The notes: generated by a model not told the origin, from the letters alone. A stretch of 64,000 bases of DNA from Halomontanus rarus (GCF_017357405.1 NZ_CP071597.1:1116001-1180000), one strand, 5' to 3'. Shown: positions 1 to 8,983, numbered from the stretch's first letter. A program made the numbers and translations.

Positions 1-1
1 C

Positions 2-1030
2 GAGATGCGCGAACTCCTCCTCGAGACGCTCCGAGATGCCGGTCACGAACCGCGAGTCGACGAACTCGGGAACGTGCTGGCAGTTCGCGGCGGTGACGAG
101 AGCGATCCCAACGACACCGGCGGCCCCCACCTCGTGCTCAACACCCACATCGACACGGTGGCACCCCACGTCCCGTACGAACGCGACGGTGGTGTCGTCC
201 GTGGACGCGGTGCCTGCGACGCCAAAGGACCGCTGGCGGCACTGCTGTCGGCGTTCTGCCGCGTCGAACCGACCGACGGCCGACTCACGCTCGCGATCAC
301 TTCCGACGAGGAGACCCTCCAGACGGGCGCCGCCCACCTCCGAGACACGCTCTCGGCCGACGGCTACATCGTCGGCGAACCGACCGACCTCGACGTCTGT
401 ATCGCCGCTCGAGGCCAGTGCGAGGGGACCGTCACCGTCCAGGGAGAGAGCGGCCACGCCGCCAGCGTTCCCGCCGAGACCAACGCCGTCTACGCGACCG
501 CTCGCGTGCTGGCAGCCCTCGAGCGCTACGACGAGGACGCCGGTCCGGACGCGGATCCGGTCCTCGGCGCGCCGAAACTGACGGCGACGATACTCGAGGG
601 CGGGGAGGCGTCGAATCGAGTACCGGGGCGGTGTCGAGTGACGTTCGACAGGCGGTCGGTCCCGCCGGAGACGAGCGACTCGTTTCGGACGACGCTGCAG
701 GAGTACCTCGAGCGGGCGGTCTCCGACGTCGATCTCGAGGTCGACCTCGTCCGACCGGACACGCCGTTTCCCGACGCGTTCGTGACCAACGCGGACGACG
801 ACCTCGTCGAGGTACTGCAGGCGGCCAGCGGCGGCGACGTCCGAGCGTTCGGGGCGGCGACCGAGGCGTCCTACTTCGCGACGGACGCACCGACGGTCGT
901 CTTCGGACCGGGCGTCCTCGCCGACGACGAGGGAGCGGTCGCCCACGCCGAACGCGAGTACGTGCGACTCGAGGACGTCGAACGCGCGGCCGACGCGGTC
1001 ACCGAGGCGGTTCGGTCGATCGTTAGCTGA
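2..1030 (+). CDS. M20 family metallopeptidase (DapE/ArgE-like deacylase), 5'-partial
   Basis: Zinc-dependent amidohydrolase of the M20 family, which includes succinyl-diaminopimelate desuccinylase and acetylornithine deacetylase. Visible signatures in order are NTHIDTV (metal His and Asp), GRGACDAKGP (bridging Asp), TSDEET (catalytic Glu pair), GEPTDL, SGHAA in the dimerisation domain and AHAEREYV (last metal His) near the C-terminus. The frame is open back to the left edge. The first visible Met (position 5) sits in a helix that family members precede with roughly 40 residues, so the real start is outside the window. In haloarchaea such genes often sit in lysine or arginine operons, but the upstream context is missing, so DapE versus ArgE is undecided. 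Confidence 0.85.
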   Translation, partial: EMRELLLETLRDAGHEPRVDELGNVLAVRGGDESDPNDTGGPHLVLNTHIDTVAPHVPYERDGGVVRGRGACDAKGPLAALLSAFCRVEPTDGRLTLAITSDEETLQTGAAHLRDTLSADGYIVGEPTDLDVCIAARGQCEGTVTVQGESGHAASVPAETNAVYATARVLAALERYDEDAGPDADPVLGAPKLTATILEGGEASNRVPGRCRVTFDRRSVPPETSDSFRTTLQEYLERAVSDVDLEVDLVRPDTPFPDAFVTNADDDLVEVLQAASGGDVRAFGAATEASYFATDAPTVVFGPGVLADDEGAVAHAEREYVRLEDVERAADAVTEAVRSIVS

Positions 1031-1113
1031 CGCTGTCCGTCGAACTGTCGATCTTTCGGAGTCGGCGTTCTCTCCCGTCCTGTCCCTTATCGTACTGCAC
1101 TGCACTACACTCG

Positions 1114-2352
1114 TCACGTCGTATCAAGATCCAACCGAGAGAGCGCCCAGTCCGCCGTCGTGGTGTCTTCTATCGCACGCTCCGAACCGACATCGCGTGC
1201 GAGCAACGTCCGCGTCGTCGGTTGAATCGCCGACGAGAGCGGCCGTCGGGTGTCGGGATAGAACAGGTATCGAAGCGGTGCCGGGAGCGTATCTCCGAAG
1301 GCGGTGACGAAACTCCGGTCGCTGTACTCGGCGAGGACGTCGACGAGGAGTCGCTCGAGGGGCTTCTGGTGGGTGCCGGTCGCCCGCGGGAGCGAATCGA
1401 CGATTCGGACGTAGTCCTCGACCGGCGAGACGATCAGCGCAGCGACCGGCGTCCCCTCCCAGCGAGCGAGGTACGTCACGTACTCCTTGGTAGGGTTCTG
1501 GAGTCGCCAGCGATAGAACGCCGCCGTCCGGTTCGCGTGGACGGCGTCGGGGATCGACTGCCGATAGACGGCCTCGAGGGCGCTGGCTGGCGGCGTCTCG
1601 TGACGCTCGACGGTCATCTCGGGTGTCGAGGGAGTGACCAGCCGGTCCCGGACGCGATGCGAAATAGCCGACGTCGAAGCGAGGGCGCGGTTGATCGATT
1701 CGACCGTTCGACCGTCGACCGGGTCGATCGGGAGGCGACCGGTGTTCGGGTTCGACGCGCCGTCGGAGGCGGCGTCGACGCTGGTTCCGTCTCCGGCGTC
1801 GGCATTCGAGTCGGAGTCCGCGTCGGAGTCGAAACGAGACAACCGGGACTCGAGTAACGTCCCCAGTGCGGCGACCGGGTTCTGGGGTCGGTAGTACATC
1901 GGAACGATTCCGATCTTTCGCCACCCGTGTTTGAGATTCCCCGGTTTCGAGTTCTCGTTCGGGAAGTTGAAGAAAAACGACGGCGAACCGTCGCCGTATC
2001 GTTCGAGTGCGTACTCGTTCATCCGGCTGAAGAGGCCACGTCGCCGGTGATCGGGGTGGACCATCGTATCACACGGCTGGAATGCGGTCCGCGTCTCACC
2101 GTCGACGCGCATCTCCATCGGGAAAAACGACCGACAGCCGACGATCGTCTCGTTTCGCTCGGCGACGACGATCGGGACGTGGTCGGCGTAGGGGTTCTCT
2201 TCGTACTTCCAGTCGAACCAGCGAGCGTCGCGGTTGCGATCGAAGACGGTATCGTACAGCGATAGAAACGACGCTCTATCGTCGTCTCGAAACTGACGAA
2301 CGGAATACGACGTCGATCGTGAAGTGGAACTTGAGTTCTGAAGTGGGATCAC
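1114..2352 (-). CDS. GNAT-family N-acetyltransferase (long, two-lobed)
   Basis: 412 residues from a GTG start. The N-terminal lobe (about residues 17-150) is a GNAT acetyl-CoA-dependent acyltransferase: SVRQFRDDDRASFLSLYD, then MVHPDHRRRGLFSRM, the acetyl-CoA pyrophosphate-binding signature (R/Q-x-x-G-x-G/A type). A variable acidic linker (about residues 175-205, rich in Asp, Ser and Asn) precedes a second lobe with GNAT-like strands (YVTYLARWEGTPVAALIV). This two-lobed architecture is seen in haloarchaeal acyltransferases, several of them near polysaccharide genes; the acceptor substrate is unknown. It is a single gene on its strand, with a long untranslated gap upstream. Confidence 0.8.
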   Translation of the reverse strand: MIPLQNSSSTSRSTSYSVRQFRDDDRASFLSLYDTVFDRNRDARWFDWKYEENPYADHVPIVVAERNETIVGCRSFFPMEMRVDGETRTAFQPCDTMVHPDHRRRGLFSRMNEYALERYGDGSPSFFFNFPNENSKPGNLKHGWRKIGIVPMYYRPQNPVAALGTLLESRLSRFDSDADSDSNADAGDGTSVDAASDGASNPNTGRLPIDPVDGRTVESINRALASTSAISHRVRDRLVTPSTPEMTVERHETPPASALEAVYRQSIPDAVHANRTAAFYRWRLQNPTKEYVTYLARWEGTPVAALIVSPVEDYVRIVDSLPRATGTHQKPLERLLVDVLAEYSDRSFVTAFGDTLPAPLRYLFYPDTRRPLSSAIQPTTRTLLARDVGSERAIEDTTTADWALSRLDLDTT

Positions 2353-3004
2353 GGGTGGGTGCCTCCTCGAAGGGTCGAGGAATTCGTGTGACTGTGTTCG
2401 ACCGAACGTCCCTGTTCACCGTACTCTCGGCGAGGGTGTACCAATCCACGTCGGGCAGGTCAATATAGCGTCCCCTTGAACCTGCAGCCAGCACGTTTCT
2501 GCTGTGTCCGAAAAAGCGGACACTCTATCGTCGATAGCGACTCTCCGGGCGTATTAGGGATAGTTGGACTCAGCTCATCGAGATCGAACGGGACTGGGCG
2601 AAGACGATGGCGGATCCGCTCGGAATCCTGTCGAACGATCGAGAGGCCGGTCGTGGTGTCGACGGCAGTGACTGATCGGTGCGTTCCGACCGCGTCAGCG
2701 ACTCCCGGGCGTCGGAGACTCGAGGGGCGCCCTCGAGAGGGGGTGAGAAACGGGAGAGGCGAAAGGTGGTCGACGAGAGTGCGGAGTCCGCTCGTTCCTA
2801 GGAGACGAGCGGCGACGGGCCGGAGCGACGCGCAGTTGTGTTGCCGGATCGACGTGAAAAGCGTCGGGTACCGGCGTCTAATAATTGGCTGGGGACCACA
2901 AAAAGACAGCGGTCTGGATCGGCTGACACTCGTGGTATCACGACCCGTCCAGTTCGGTTCAGGTCAGTTCGATTCGATTCGGTTTCGTCTCGAATCGAGA
3001 CCGG
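2353..3004. other. 652-bp gap without a convincing gene
   Basis: Lies between the nitrilase-family gene and the GNAT gene, both on the minus strand. Open frames here encode Arg/Ser-rich proteins lacking the acidic bias of real haloarchaeal proteins. I see one perfect hairpin (8-bp arms CTCGAGGG/CCCTCGAG around GCG at 2719-2737), an AT-rich TATA-like spot (TAATAATT near 2879-2886), and a run of five A at 2900-2904 that would be T5 on the minus strand. No tRNA, RNase P or SRP RNA signature was recognised. Confidence 0.6.
2900..2904 (-). terminator. T5 tract downstream of the nitrilase-family gene
   Basis: Five consecutive T on the minus strand about 100 bp after the stop codon at 3005. Archaeal transcription commonly ends at such U-runs without a hairpin. 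Position only; no experimental support. Confidence 0.3.
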
Positions 3005-3910
3005 CTACAACCGCCGATCCCGAAGCGCCGGGAACTCCGCCCGGACGCGGTCGACTCTTCCCGGATCGAGTTCCGCGGTGACCAGCGTCGGTTCGTCGCC
3101 GCTCGAGGCGACCGAGACGCCCCACGGATCGTGGACGGTCGACCGTCCCAGCAGCGTCGCGTCGTCGAACGATCCACTCCCGTTGATCGTCGCCAGATAA
3201 CATTGGTTCTCGATCGATCGGGCCCGTGAGAGCGTCTCCCAGTGTTCGATCCGCGGATAGGGCCACGCGCTGGGGACGAGCAGGAGGGTTGCACCCTCGT
3301 CGACGAGCCGCCGGTACAGTTCCGGAAACCGGAGATCGTAACAGGTCGTCACGCCGACCGTAAACTCGCCGACTGACGCGACCTCGAGACGCTCTCCGGG
3401 GACGAGCAACTCGCTCTCGGCGGAGTCGTAGCCGAAGAGGTGGTGTTTGCGGTAGACGAGCGCGACGTCACCTGTCGAGTCGATCAGGGCGGACGTGTTC
3501 GCGAGTCCCTCGTCCGCGGGCGTCTCGACCGATTCGGTCGCTGCGAGGTCCTCGACGATGCTCCCGGCCAGCACCGCGATCCCGTGGTCGGCCGCCGCCT
3601 CCCGTATTCGCGTGATCGTCTCGCCCTCGAGCGGTTCGGCCGCCCGCTGGTAGAGATCGAACGCGAAGTAACCGACGGTGAACAGTTCGGGGAGTGCGAC
3701 GAGATCCGCCCCCTTTTCGGCCGCGTGCCCGATCGCCTCGAGCGCGCGGTCGACGTTGCCGTCGACGTCGCCGGCCTCGACGTGAATTTGGGCGAGTGCC
3801 AGTGTGAGGGTCCGAGTCGAAGACGAGGTCGGGGACGTACTGGAAGTCGAAGTCGAGGCCGAGAGCTGTGCGGACTCCGACTCGTTCGACCGCGACGCGT
3901 TCGGCGTCAT
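3005..3910 (-). CDS. Carbon-nitrogen hydrolase (nitrilase superfamily amidase)
   Basis: 301 residues. The Glu-Lys-Cys triad of the nitrilase superfamily is complete: Glu in ALPELFTVGYF, Lys in VYRKHHLFGYD, Cys in VTTCYDLRFPELYR. These enzymes hydrolyse or condense carbon-nitrogen bonds (amides, carbamoyl groups, nitriles); the substrate cannot be named. About 35 N-terminal residues are a Ser/Thr-rich low-complexity leader before the first strand (LTLALAQIHVEAGD), unusual for the family. The start is nevertheless supported by a 4-bp ATGA overlap with the upstream SRPBCC gene, which implies translational coupling in a two-gene operon. Confidence 0.87.
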   Translation of the reverse strand: MTPNASRSNESESAQLSASTSTSSTSPTSSSTRTLTLALAQIHVEAGDVDGNVDRALEAIGHAAEKGADLVALPELFTVGYFAFDLYQRAAEPLEGETITRIREAAADHGIAVLAGSIVEDLAATESVETPADEGLANTSALIDSTGDVALVYRKHHLFGYDSAESELLVPGERLEVASVGEFTVGVTTCYDLRFPELYRRLVDEGATLLLVPSAWPYPRIEHWETLSRARSIENQCYLATINGSGSFDDATLLGRSTVHDPWGVSVASSGDEPTLVTAELDPGRVDRVRAEFPALRDRRL

Positions 3911-4341
3911 CGCTGGGTTCGCAACTGCGCCTCGAGTTCGGTTCGCAAGTTCTCGAGTTCGTCGTCGAGGTTCCGCCTGAAAAAGCGTTCGACGCCGGGA
4001 ACGTTTCCGTCGACGACGAAGGTGTTCTCGAGGCGCGATCCGTCCTCGGTCTCGACGATTTCGTGTTCGCCGGTGACGTCGAATACCGAGGAGGTCCCGG
4101 CGAACTTGACGTACTCCGGCGGCCGACGGATCAGATCCTCGGTCTGGATCGGGATCGTCTTGGTGACGAACGGAATCGGCAGGGCGACGTGCCAGGTCGC
4201 ACGGCGGCCGTCAGGATCGTCGACGCTGTACTCGCGAACGACGCTGATCGCTCGAGCGCGAAACTCGGGATCGGCGATGAACTCCCAGACGCGTTCCGGT
4301 GAGGTATCGACCTCGAAGGAACGCTCAACCCGCACAGTCAT
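3907..4341 (-). CDS. SRPBCC (START-like) family protein
   Basis: 144 residues of the polyketide-cyclase/CoxG-like helix-grip fold: VERSFEVDTSPERVWEFIAD at the N-terminus, conserved strands in the middle, a long C-terminal helix. The fold binds hydrophobic ligands in a cavity; the role here is unknown. First gene of an operon with the amidase, whose ATG overlaps this stop codon. A T-rich TATA-like element about 28 bp upstream of the ATG suggests a leaderless transcript. Confidence 0.8.
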   Translation of the reverse strand: MTVRVERSFEVDTSPERVWEFIADPEFRARAISVVREYSVDDPDGRRATWHVALPIPFVTKTIPIQTEDLIRRPPEYVKFAGTSSVFDVTGEHEIVETEDGSRLENTFVVDGNVPGVERFFRRNLDDELENLRTELEAQLRTQR

Positions 4342-4364
4342 GCCACTAGGTAGGGGGAGTCGCG

Positions 4365-4375
4365 GGTAAAAAGAC
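4365..4375 (-). promoter_or_regulatory. TATA-like element of the SRPBCC-amidase operon, also a T5 tract
   Basis: Minus-strand CTTTTTAC centred about 28 bp before the ATG at 4341. The same T5 run lies about 25 bp after the stop codon of the upstream gene (4397), so it may both end that transcript and start the next. Confidence 0.4.
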
Positions 4376-4396
4376 CGTGAAAGCGTGCGTGTGAAT

Positions 4397-4621
4397 TCAG
4401 CTCACCGTCACTTTCCACGTCGTCGAGCGGGCGCGTCCCCACTTTTCGATGTCGACCTCGTCTGATTTCTCTGCGAGGTGTGGTAGTCTCGCGCCGACCT
4501 GTTTCGAAGAGAGTCCGATGGCGTCTGCGATATTCTTCGCGCGGAAGTACTGCTCACCCCGGGCTGCGCTCTCGCGGAGGTACGAGACGATCCGCTGCTC
4601 TTCGTCGGAGTAGTCGGTCAT
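4397..4621 (-). CDS. Small winged-helix protein, DUF7123-like
   Basis: 74 residues. Begins MTDYSDEEQRIVSYLRES; the middle (AKNIADAIGLSSKQVGARLP) reads as a helix-turn-helix and the C-terminus as a winged beta strand (ARSTTWKVT). It matches my memory of a short haloarchaeal family annotated DUF7123. Size and shape suggest DNA binding, but no ligand or target is indicated. Monocistronic by context. Confidence 0.72.
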   Translation of the reverse strand: MTDYSDEEQRIVSYLRESAARGEQYFRAKNIADAIGLSSKQVGARLPHLAEKSDEVDIEKWGRARSTTWKVTVS

Positions 4622-4782
4622 CGTGATGGGCTATATTTGGTCGTTCGTCGTCTTAACTCTTGGTAGAACGATGAGTATGTGCGAACGTGACCCGCCGTTC
4701 CGGCGGCGAAATCCCAGTGTGTTCACGCCGTCTCGCCGCCAATACAACTGTCGACACTGATGTCCTATCTGACAATTTCCAC

Positions 4783-4971
4783 TTAGTCCCAGTAGAGATG
4801 GATGCCGACGACTGCCAGCGAGGCGAAGAACATCGCGACCGCGAACGCCCAACCGGCCTCGGTTTCGGGAGCGGTCACGGCCATTCCGACCGCGCCGACC
4901 GTCGCAATCACGCCGAGCAGTATCGCGAATCCGATCCCCTTGTCCGTCGTCGTGTCCGCAGGTGTCGCCAT
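4783..4971 (-). CDS. Small two-helix membrane protein (DUF7525-like)
   Basis: 62 residues if started at MATPADTTTDKG; the frame opens 16 codons earlier with a basic stretch that looks non-coding. Two hydrophobic segments follow (GFAILLGVIATVGAVGMAV and WAFAVAMFFASLAVVGIHLY), separated by a short acidic loop. It resembles haloarchaeal small membrane proteins of the DUF7525 type, recalled rather than searched. Function unknown. Confidence 0.62.
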   Translation of the reverse strand: MATPADTTTDKGIGFAILLGVIATVGAVGMAVTAPETEAGWAFAVAMFFASLAVVGIHLYWD

Positions 4972-5145
4972 ACGCCGGCGTTGTGTCGCATGTCTCTTAA
5001 ACACACTCATTCTCGACACTGACGACAGAGGGTACGAGACCCTCGGACAGTGCCGTATTCACGCTCGAGACTCCCCTCATCTCGTTCACCCGAAACGTAC
5101 CACGAAACATATACGTCAGCATTGGCTACCTCTCTTCGATCATCG

Positions 5146-6336
5146 ATGAGTATCGACATCGGGACGGTCAGGTCGCTTCTCTTCGGAAGCGGAGCCCGTA
5201 TCGTCGTGACGGCGGTCTGTTCGCTCGTCGTCGTCGCCGCCGGCGCGTTCGCGGCCGGACTGGTCGGCGTTCCGACGCTCGAGTCCGTCGACAACGAGTT
5301 CGGCGAGGTGACCGACGACCGGACCGAGATCCGGACGTTCCTGACGGTCACGAATCCGAATCCGATCGGCGCGAGCGCCGCGGAGGTGTCGGCGGAGTAC
5401 ACCGTCGACATGAACGGCGTCGAAATGGCCCGCGGCGGCGGTTCGGACGTCGCCCTCGAGCCGGGGACGTCGACGGAGACGTTCACCACACGGATGCAAA
5501 ACGAGCGAATCCCGGACTGGTGGGTCACGCACATCCGTAACGGCGAGGAGACCGAGGTCGCCATCGACGCGACGGTCTCGAGCGGTGCGCTCGGGCGGAG
5601 TACGGACGTGACCGATCGGCGGACCATCGAGACAGACCTGATTTCGCAGTTCGATTCCGACGAGACGCGGCCGATCAACGCGAACAGCCCGGCTACCAGC
5701 GACCCGGTCCTCTACGTCAACGGGACCCGTGCCAACTGGGGCGACGTCGACGAACGGACCACCGAACTCGAGCTCCGGTTCGACATGTACAATCCCAAAT
5801 CCTACGACATTCCGGTTACCCGACTCGGGTACACCATCTACATGAACGATATCGTCGTCGGCGAGGGTGAGACGACCAGCGAGCGAGTCCTGCGATCCAA
5901 GCAGGTGACGCCGGTCGACACGTCGACGCACATTCAGAACCAGCACCTCGACGACTGGTGGGTCACGCACCTGCAAAAGGGCGAGGAGACCGACCTCCGG
6001 ATCGAGTTCGACGCTCGAGTTAGACTTCCCGTGGTCGGAACGACGATCACGCTCCCGCTCGACGAACTCACGTACGAGGAGACGATCGAGACGGATATCT
6101 GGGGGAACAAAAACGAGAACGAGTCCGCGGCCGACGAGACCGACACAACGCCGGCGCCCTCCGAACGGACGGCCGACGAGAGGACCACAGACGAGGACCG
6201 AGAGACCGAGACGGAGCAGTCCGAAACGGACGGTGGCGGCGAACGGAGCGAAACGGAGGACGACGGTGGCATCCTCTCCGGCCTCCCGCTCTCGAGTGTG
6301 TCCGACGCTCGCGTTCCCGTTCTCGGCCGCTCCTGA
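5146..6336 (+). CDS. LEA14-like (WHy domain) membrane-anchored protein
   Basis: 396 residues from ATG 5146; the 32 in-frame codons before it encode a basic sequence and are left out. One N-terminal transmembrane anchor (residues ~20-45, Ala/Val-rich) places the rest outside the cell. Two LEA type-2/WHy beta-sandwich repeats follow (about 50-160 and 190-310), marked by VTNPNPIGASAAEVSAEY and FDMYNPKSYDIPVTRLGY, and by the paired phrase PDWWVTHIRNGEE / LDDWWVTHLQKGEE. A Glu/Asp/Thr-rich disordered tail (about 330-385) ends the protein. LEA14 domains are linked to desiccation tolerance in other organisms; the role here is inferred only as cell surface. Confidence 0.82.
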   Translation: MSIDIGTVRSLLFGSGARIVVTAVCSLVVVAAGAFAAGLVGVPTLESVDNEFGEVTDDRTEIRTFLTVTNPNPIGASAAEVSAEYTVDMNGVEMARGGGSDVALEPGTSTETFTTRMQNERIPDWWVTHIRNGEETEVAIDATVSSGALGRSTDVTDRRTIETDLISQFDSDETRPINANSPATSDPVLYVNGTRANWGDVDERTTELELRFDMYNPKSYDIPVTRLGYTIYMNDIVVGEGETTSERVLRSKQVTPVDTSTHIQNQHLDDWWVTHLQKGEETDLRIEFDARVRLPVVGTTITLPLDELTYEETIETDIWGNKNENESAADETDTTPAPSERTADERTTDEDRETETEQSETDGGGERSETEDDGGILSGLPLSSVSDARVPVLGRS

Positions 6337-6471
6337 TCGGCGGTTCCGGGTCGGATTCTCGGATGCTCTTTCCTATCCACTGATCGGTGCCTGGTATGGC
6401 TAGCGTTCGAGGCTGGGGAGGGGTGAGAACGAGGACGAGATCGAGAGAGAAACGAAACGGATCGAGAACCG

Positions 6472-7503
6472 CTAGTTGATCGACATGTGCTCTGACTCCT
6501 CGTTGAGCGCGAGGTTCGCCGCGATCTCGGCGTTTCGCATCGCGTACTGTGCGGTCTGTTGGAGGCTAACGAGCACTTCTCGAACCTGCAGGAGGTCCTG
6601 ATTTTCCATCTCCGGAAGCCCATTGAGGATCTCGCGCTCGTGATTGCTGATCTCGTGGAACAGTTGCCGGGCCTCGATGGTCCGATCGTAGTCCCGGGAG
6701 ACTGCCGCTTCGACGGCGATTGAGGTGATCTCGTCGACCTGTTCGGTCAACTCGCGGATCTCGCGCATGGTGGCGTTGTCCACGTTGAGCGTGTGACCCT
6801 CGGTCTCCATGACGATGTCCGCGATGTCCTCGGCGTTGTCCGCCGTGAGCTCTAAGTTCTTCGCGATCGAGCGGTACCCGATCAGCGGGAAGCCGCTGTC
6901 GAGGTCGACTGCACGCGCGAGGTTCGGATTCTGGTAGGCCGTAAAGATCAGGCGAAGCAGGAGGACGAAGATCTTGTTCGCCTGTCGCTCGCGGTTGAGC
7001 GCCCGTTGTGCGAGATCCGAATTACCGTGGGCTAACGCTTTGATCGCCTCACCGCGCATCGTCCGTCCGGTTCGCTCGAGTCGCTCCAAGAGGTTGTCGA
7101 GGGTGAAGTCCTCGGGGTCGACCGAGCACCGAATCGATATGCTCTCGGGGGTCTCTTCGATGACGCCGAGTCCCATGAGCTGCGTCTCGGCCTTGTACAC
7201 GGCGTTGATGTGCTCGGAGTTGAGTGCGCCGTTTTCGTTTTCGATTCGAATGACCCGTCGGCCGAGGACGTACTGGGCGACGATCGCTCGCTCGACGGCG
7301 TCGGCGTCGAGGTTGTCGGCGTGGATGATCGCCTCCGTCTCCTCCGAGTTGGCCGATTCGGGCATGACCGTCAGCGTCCCCTTGCCGCTCATTCGAATCG
7401 ACACCTCGTCCCCCTTCTCGACGTCGTGTTCGGACGCCCACTCCGCCGGGAGCGTCATCGCGAGCGTGGAGGGGCCCAATCGCTGTACTTTCCGCGTTTC
7501 CAT
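6472..7503 (-). CDS. PhoU-family phosphate regulator with N-terminal AbrB/SpoVT DNA-binding domain
   Basis: 343 residues. Residues 1-45 form a swapped-hairpin AbrB/SpoVT domain (METRKVQRLGPSTLAMTLP...EKGDEVSI). The rest is two PhoU three-helix repeats with the expected acidic metal-binding faces (for example LTADNAEDIADIV). The AbrB-PhoU fusion is common in haloarchaea and is thought to couple phosphate status to transcription. No Pst transporter is adjacent. An inverted repeat (7504-7518) directly precedes the ATG and could be an autoregulatory site. Confidence 0.88.
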   Translation of the reverse strand: METRKVQRLGPSTLAMTLPAEWASEHDVEKGDEVSIRMSGKGTLTVMPESANSEETEAIIHADNLDADAVERAIVAQYVLGRRVIRIENENGALNSEHINAVYKAETQLMGLGVIEETPESISIRCSVDPEDFTLDNLLERLERTGRTMRGEAIKALAHGNSDLAQRALNRERQANKIFVLLLRLIFTAYQNPNLARAVDLDSGFPLIGYRSIAKNLELTADNAEDIADIVMETEGHTLNVDNATMREIRELTEQVDEITSIAVEAAVSRDYDRTIEARQLFHEISNHEREILNGLPEMENQDLLQVREVLVSLQQTAQYAMRNAEIAANLALNEESEHMSIN

Positions 7504-7518
7504 ACCCTTGGATAGGGT
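7504..7518 (-). promoter_or_regulatory. Inverted repeat at the start of the PhoU/AbrB gene
   Basis: Perfect ACCCT-5nt-AGGGT inverted repeat immediately before the ATG at 7503, where transcription of a leaderless mRNA would begin. A minus-strand AT-rich box (AGATTAAG, about 7528-7536) is a plausible TATA element. Another palindrome, ATGGCCAT, lies at 7543-7550. Operator function is inferred. Confidence 0.4.
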
Positions 7519-7596
7519 TTAGTGCCCCTTAATCTTGACTATATGGCCATTATACATGGACTACTATGGTAATACCCCTAGGTGATGTACTGAGAT

Positions 7597-8754
7597 TCAA
7601 ACGATCTGCACCAGACGAGTGGTGAATCGTCCAGTTCGGACCTTCCGCCAGCCGCGGAGCGAGTCGTCGATCCGATCGTCGTCCGTGTCGACGCGAAGCG
7701 AATCCAGTCCGTCGAGTTTCTCGTCGGAGGCGACGATCTCGACGTCTCGAGCCCGGTCGATCACGGCCGGCGATATCTGGTGGTTCCCCCGCCCGAAGAC
7801 GAACCCCTGGCCGCCGATCGGCGAGACGACGATCACGACCGGCTCCTCGAGAACGTCGAGGATCTCCGACTCGGACGCGTCTCGAGCGAGGAGCCGGCCG
7901 TCCCGACCGTCCGCGTCCGTCCCCTCGTCCGACTCGGCCCGCCAGACGTCGACGCCGAGCGGCGAGGCGTCGATTCCCAACTCTGACTCGATCGCGCCGA
8001 CAGTGCTCCCGGGACCGAAGACGTAGGTCGTCCCCGGTTCGACTTCGCGTGCGAACCCGCGGGCGAGCGAGTCGACGCTTCCGCTCGCGAGTTGCTTGCT
8101 CGCCTGGAGCTGTTCGGCGACCGGGACGGGGACCACGGCCTTCAGTTCCGCGCGAACCTCTCCCTCGCGGTAGGCTGCTTCGTCGATGTCGTTGACCTCT
8201 CGGAATTCGACTCGTTCGAACTCGGCGGCGATCCGGCCCGCTTCAGTCGGGCTCACGCCGAAGACCGAGGAGTAGACCTTGACGCCGGCGGGAACGCCGA
8301 GCATCGGCGTTCTCCCGTCCCCGTCTTCGGTCCCGTCCCCGTCCCCGTCTCCATCTTCGGCGGCCGTCAACACCTCGGCCACGTCGACGGCCGTCCCGTC
8401 TCCGCCGACGAAGAAGACGAGGTCGACGCCCCGCTCGAGAAATTCCTCGACCGCCGCCCGGGTGTCTTCGGCGGTCGTGGCACCGTCTTCGGATTCGTCG
8501 GCGGGAGCGTAGACGACCTCGGGATCGTACCCCGCCGCTCGAGCCTGGTCAGCACCCATCTCACCCGCCGCCGCGTAGACCGTGAGGTCGGGGCGACGCT
8601 GGGACAGCGCCGTGAGCGCCTCGAGTGCACGATCGGGCGCCCGCGGTTCCGCGCCCAGTCGGCGTGCCTCCGCGAGTTTTCCGTCGGTCCCCTTCAGTCC
8701 GACCCGGCCACCCATTCCGGCGATCGGATTGACGACCACGCCGATGGTGTCCAT
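7597..8754 (-). CDS. ATP-NAD kinase family protein
   Basis: 385 residues from MDTIGVVVNPIAGMGGRVG. The GGDGTAVDVAEVL motif is the nucleotide-binding signature of the NAD kinase/diacylglycerol kinase fold. The N-terminal NPIAGMGGRVGLKGTDG and C-terminal VSPIGGQGFVFGRGNHQISP match the archaeal/bacterial ATP-NAD kinase-like family (COG3199 type), related to but distinct from classical NadK. A Gly/Asp-rich insertion follows the GGDGT helix. Substrate (NAD or another diol) is uncertain. The frame is open 22 codons upstream, but ATG 8754 gives the family N-terminus. Confidence 0.82.
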   Translation of the reverse strand: MDTIGVVVNPIAGMGGRVGLKGTDGKLAEARRLGAEPRAPDRALEALTALSQRRPDLTVYAAAGEMGADQARAAGYDPEVVYAPADESEDGATTAEDTRAAVEEFLERGVDLVFFVGGDGTAVDVAEVLTAAEDGDGDGDGTEDGDGRTPMLGVPAGVKVYSSVFGVSPTEAGRIAAEFERVEFREVNDIDEAAYREGEVRAELKAVVPVPVAEQLQASKQLASGSVDSLARGFAREVEPGTTYVFGPGSTVGAIESELGIDASPLGVDVWRAESDEGTDADGRDGRLLARDASESEILDVLEEPVVIVVSPIGGQGFVFGRGNHQISPAVIDRARDVEIVASDEKLDGLDSLRVDTDDDRIDDSLRGWRKVRTGRFTTRLVQIV

Positions 8755-8955
8755 GCCCAGGGTATACCGGCGGCTGTAAGTCAGTGTGTTGATTCCCCGA
8801 ATGCCCTCGTCGAATTCCACGAACGATGATCGTTCCGAGCGGCGTTGCTATCCCGTCCGACGCGCTCACGACCGTCCCGAGCGGGGCTTCCCGGCGGCCA
8901 GTTCGTCGTGCTTTCGGCGGGGGCGAAACGCGTCCTCTGCTGCAGGCCGAATACT

Positions 8956-8965
8956 GAACTAGTTC
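8956..8965 (+). promoter_or_regulatory. 10-bp palindrome upstream of the first DUF7344-like gene
   Basis: Perfect GAACTAGTTC, ending 18 bp before the ATG at 8984. A second half-like TTAGTTC follows at about 8973. Possible operator in the divergent region; function inferred from position only. Confidence 0.3.
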
Positions 8966-8983
8966 CTCGTCGTTAGTTCTCGT

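Noticed and set aside
2540..2860. RNase P or SRP RNA in the 650-bp gap
   Set aside because: Conserved RNase P (GAGGAAAGTCC-like) and SRP helix 8 sequences were not found.
2476..3081. 201-residue plus-strand frame in the gap after the GNAT gene
   Set aside because: Arg/Ser-rich composition without acidic bias, runs into the nitrilase gene on the other strand, no recognisable domain.
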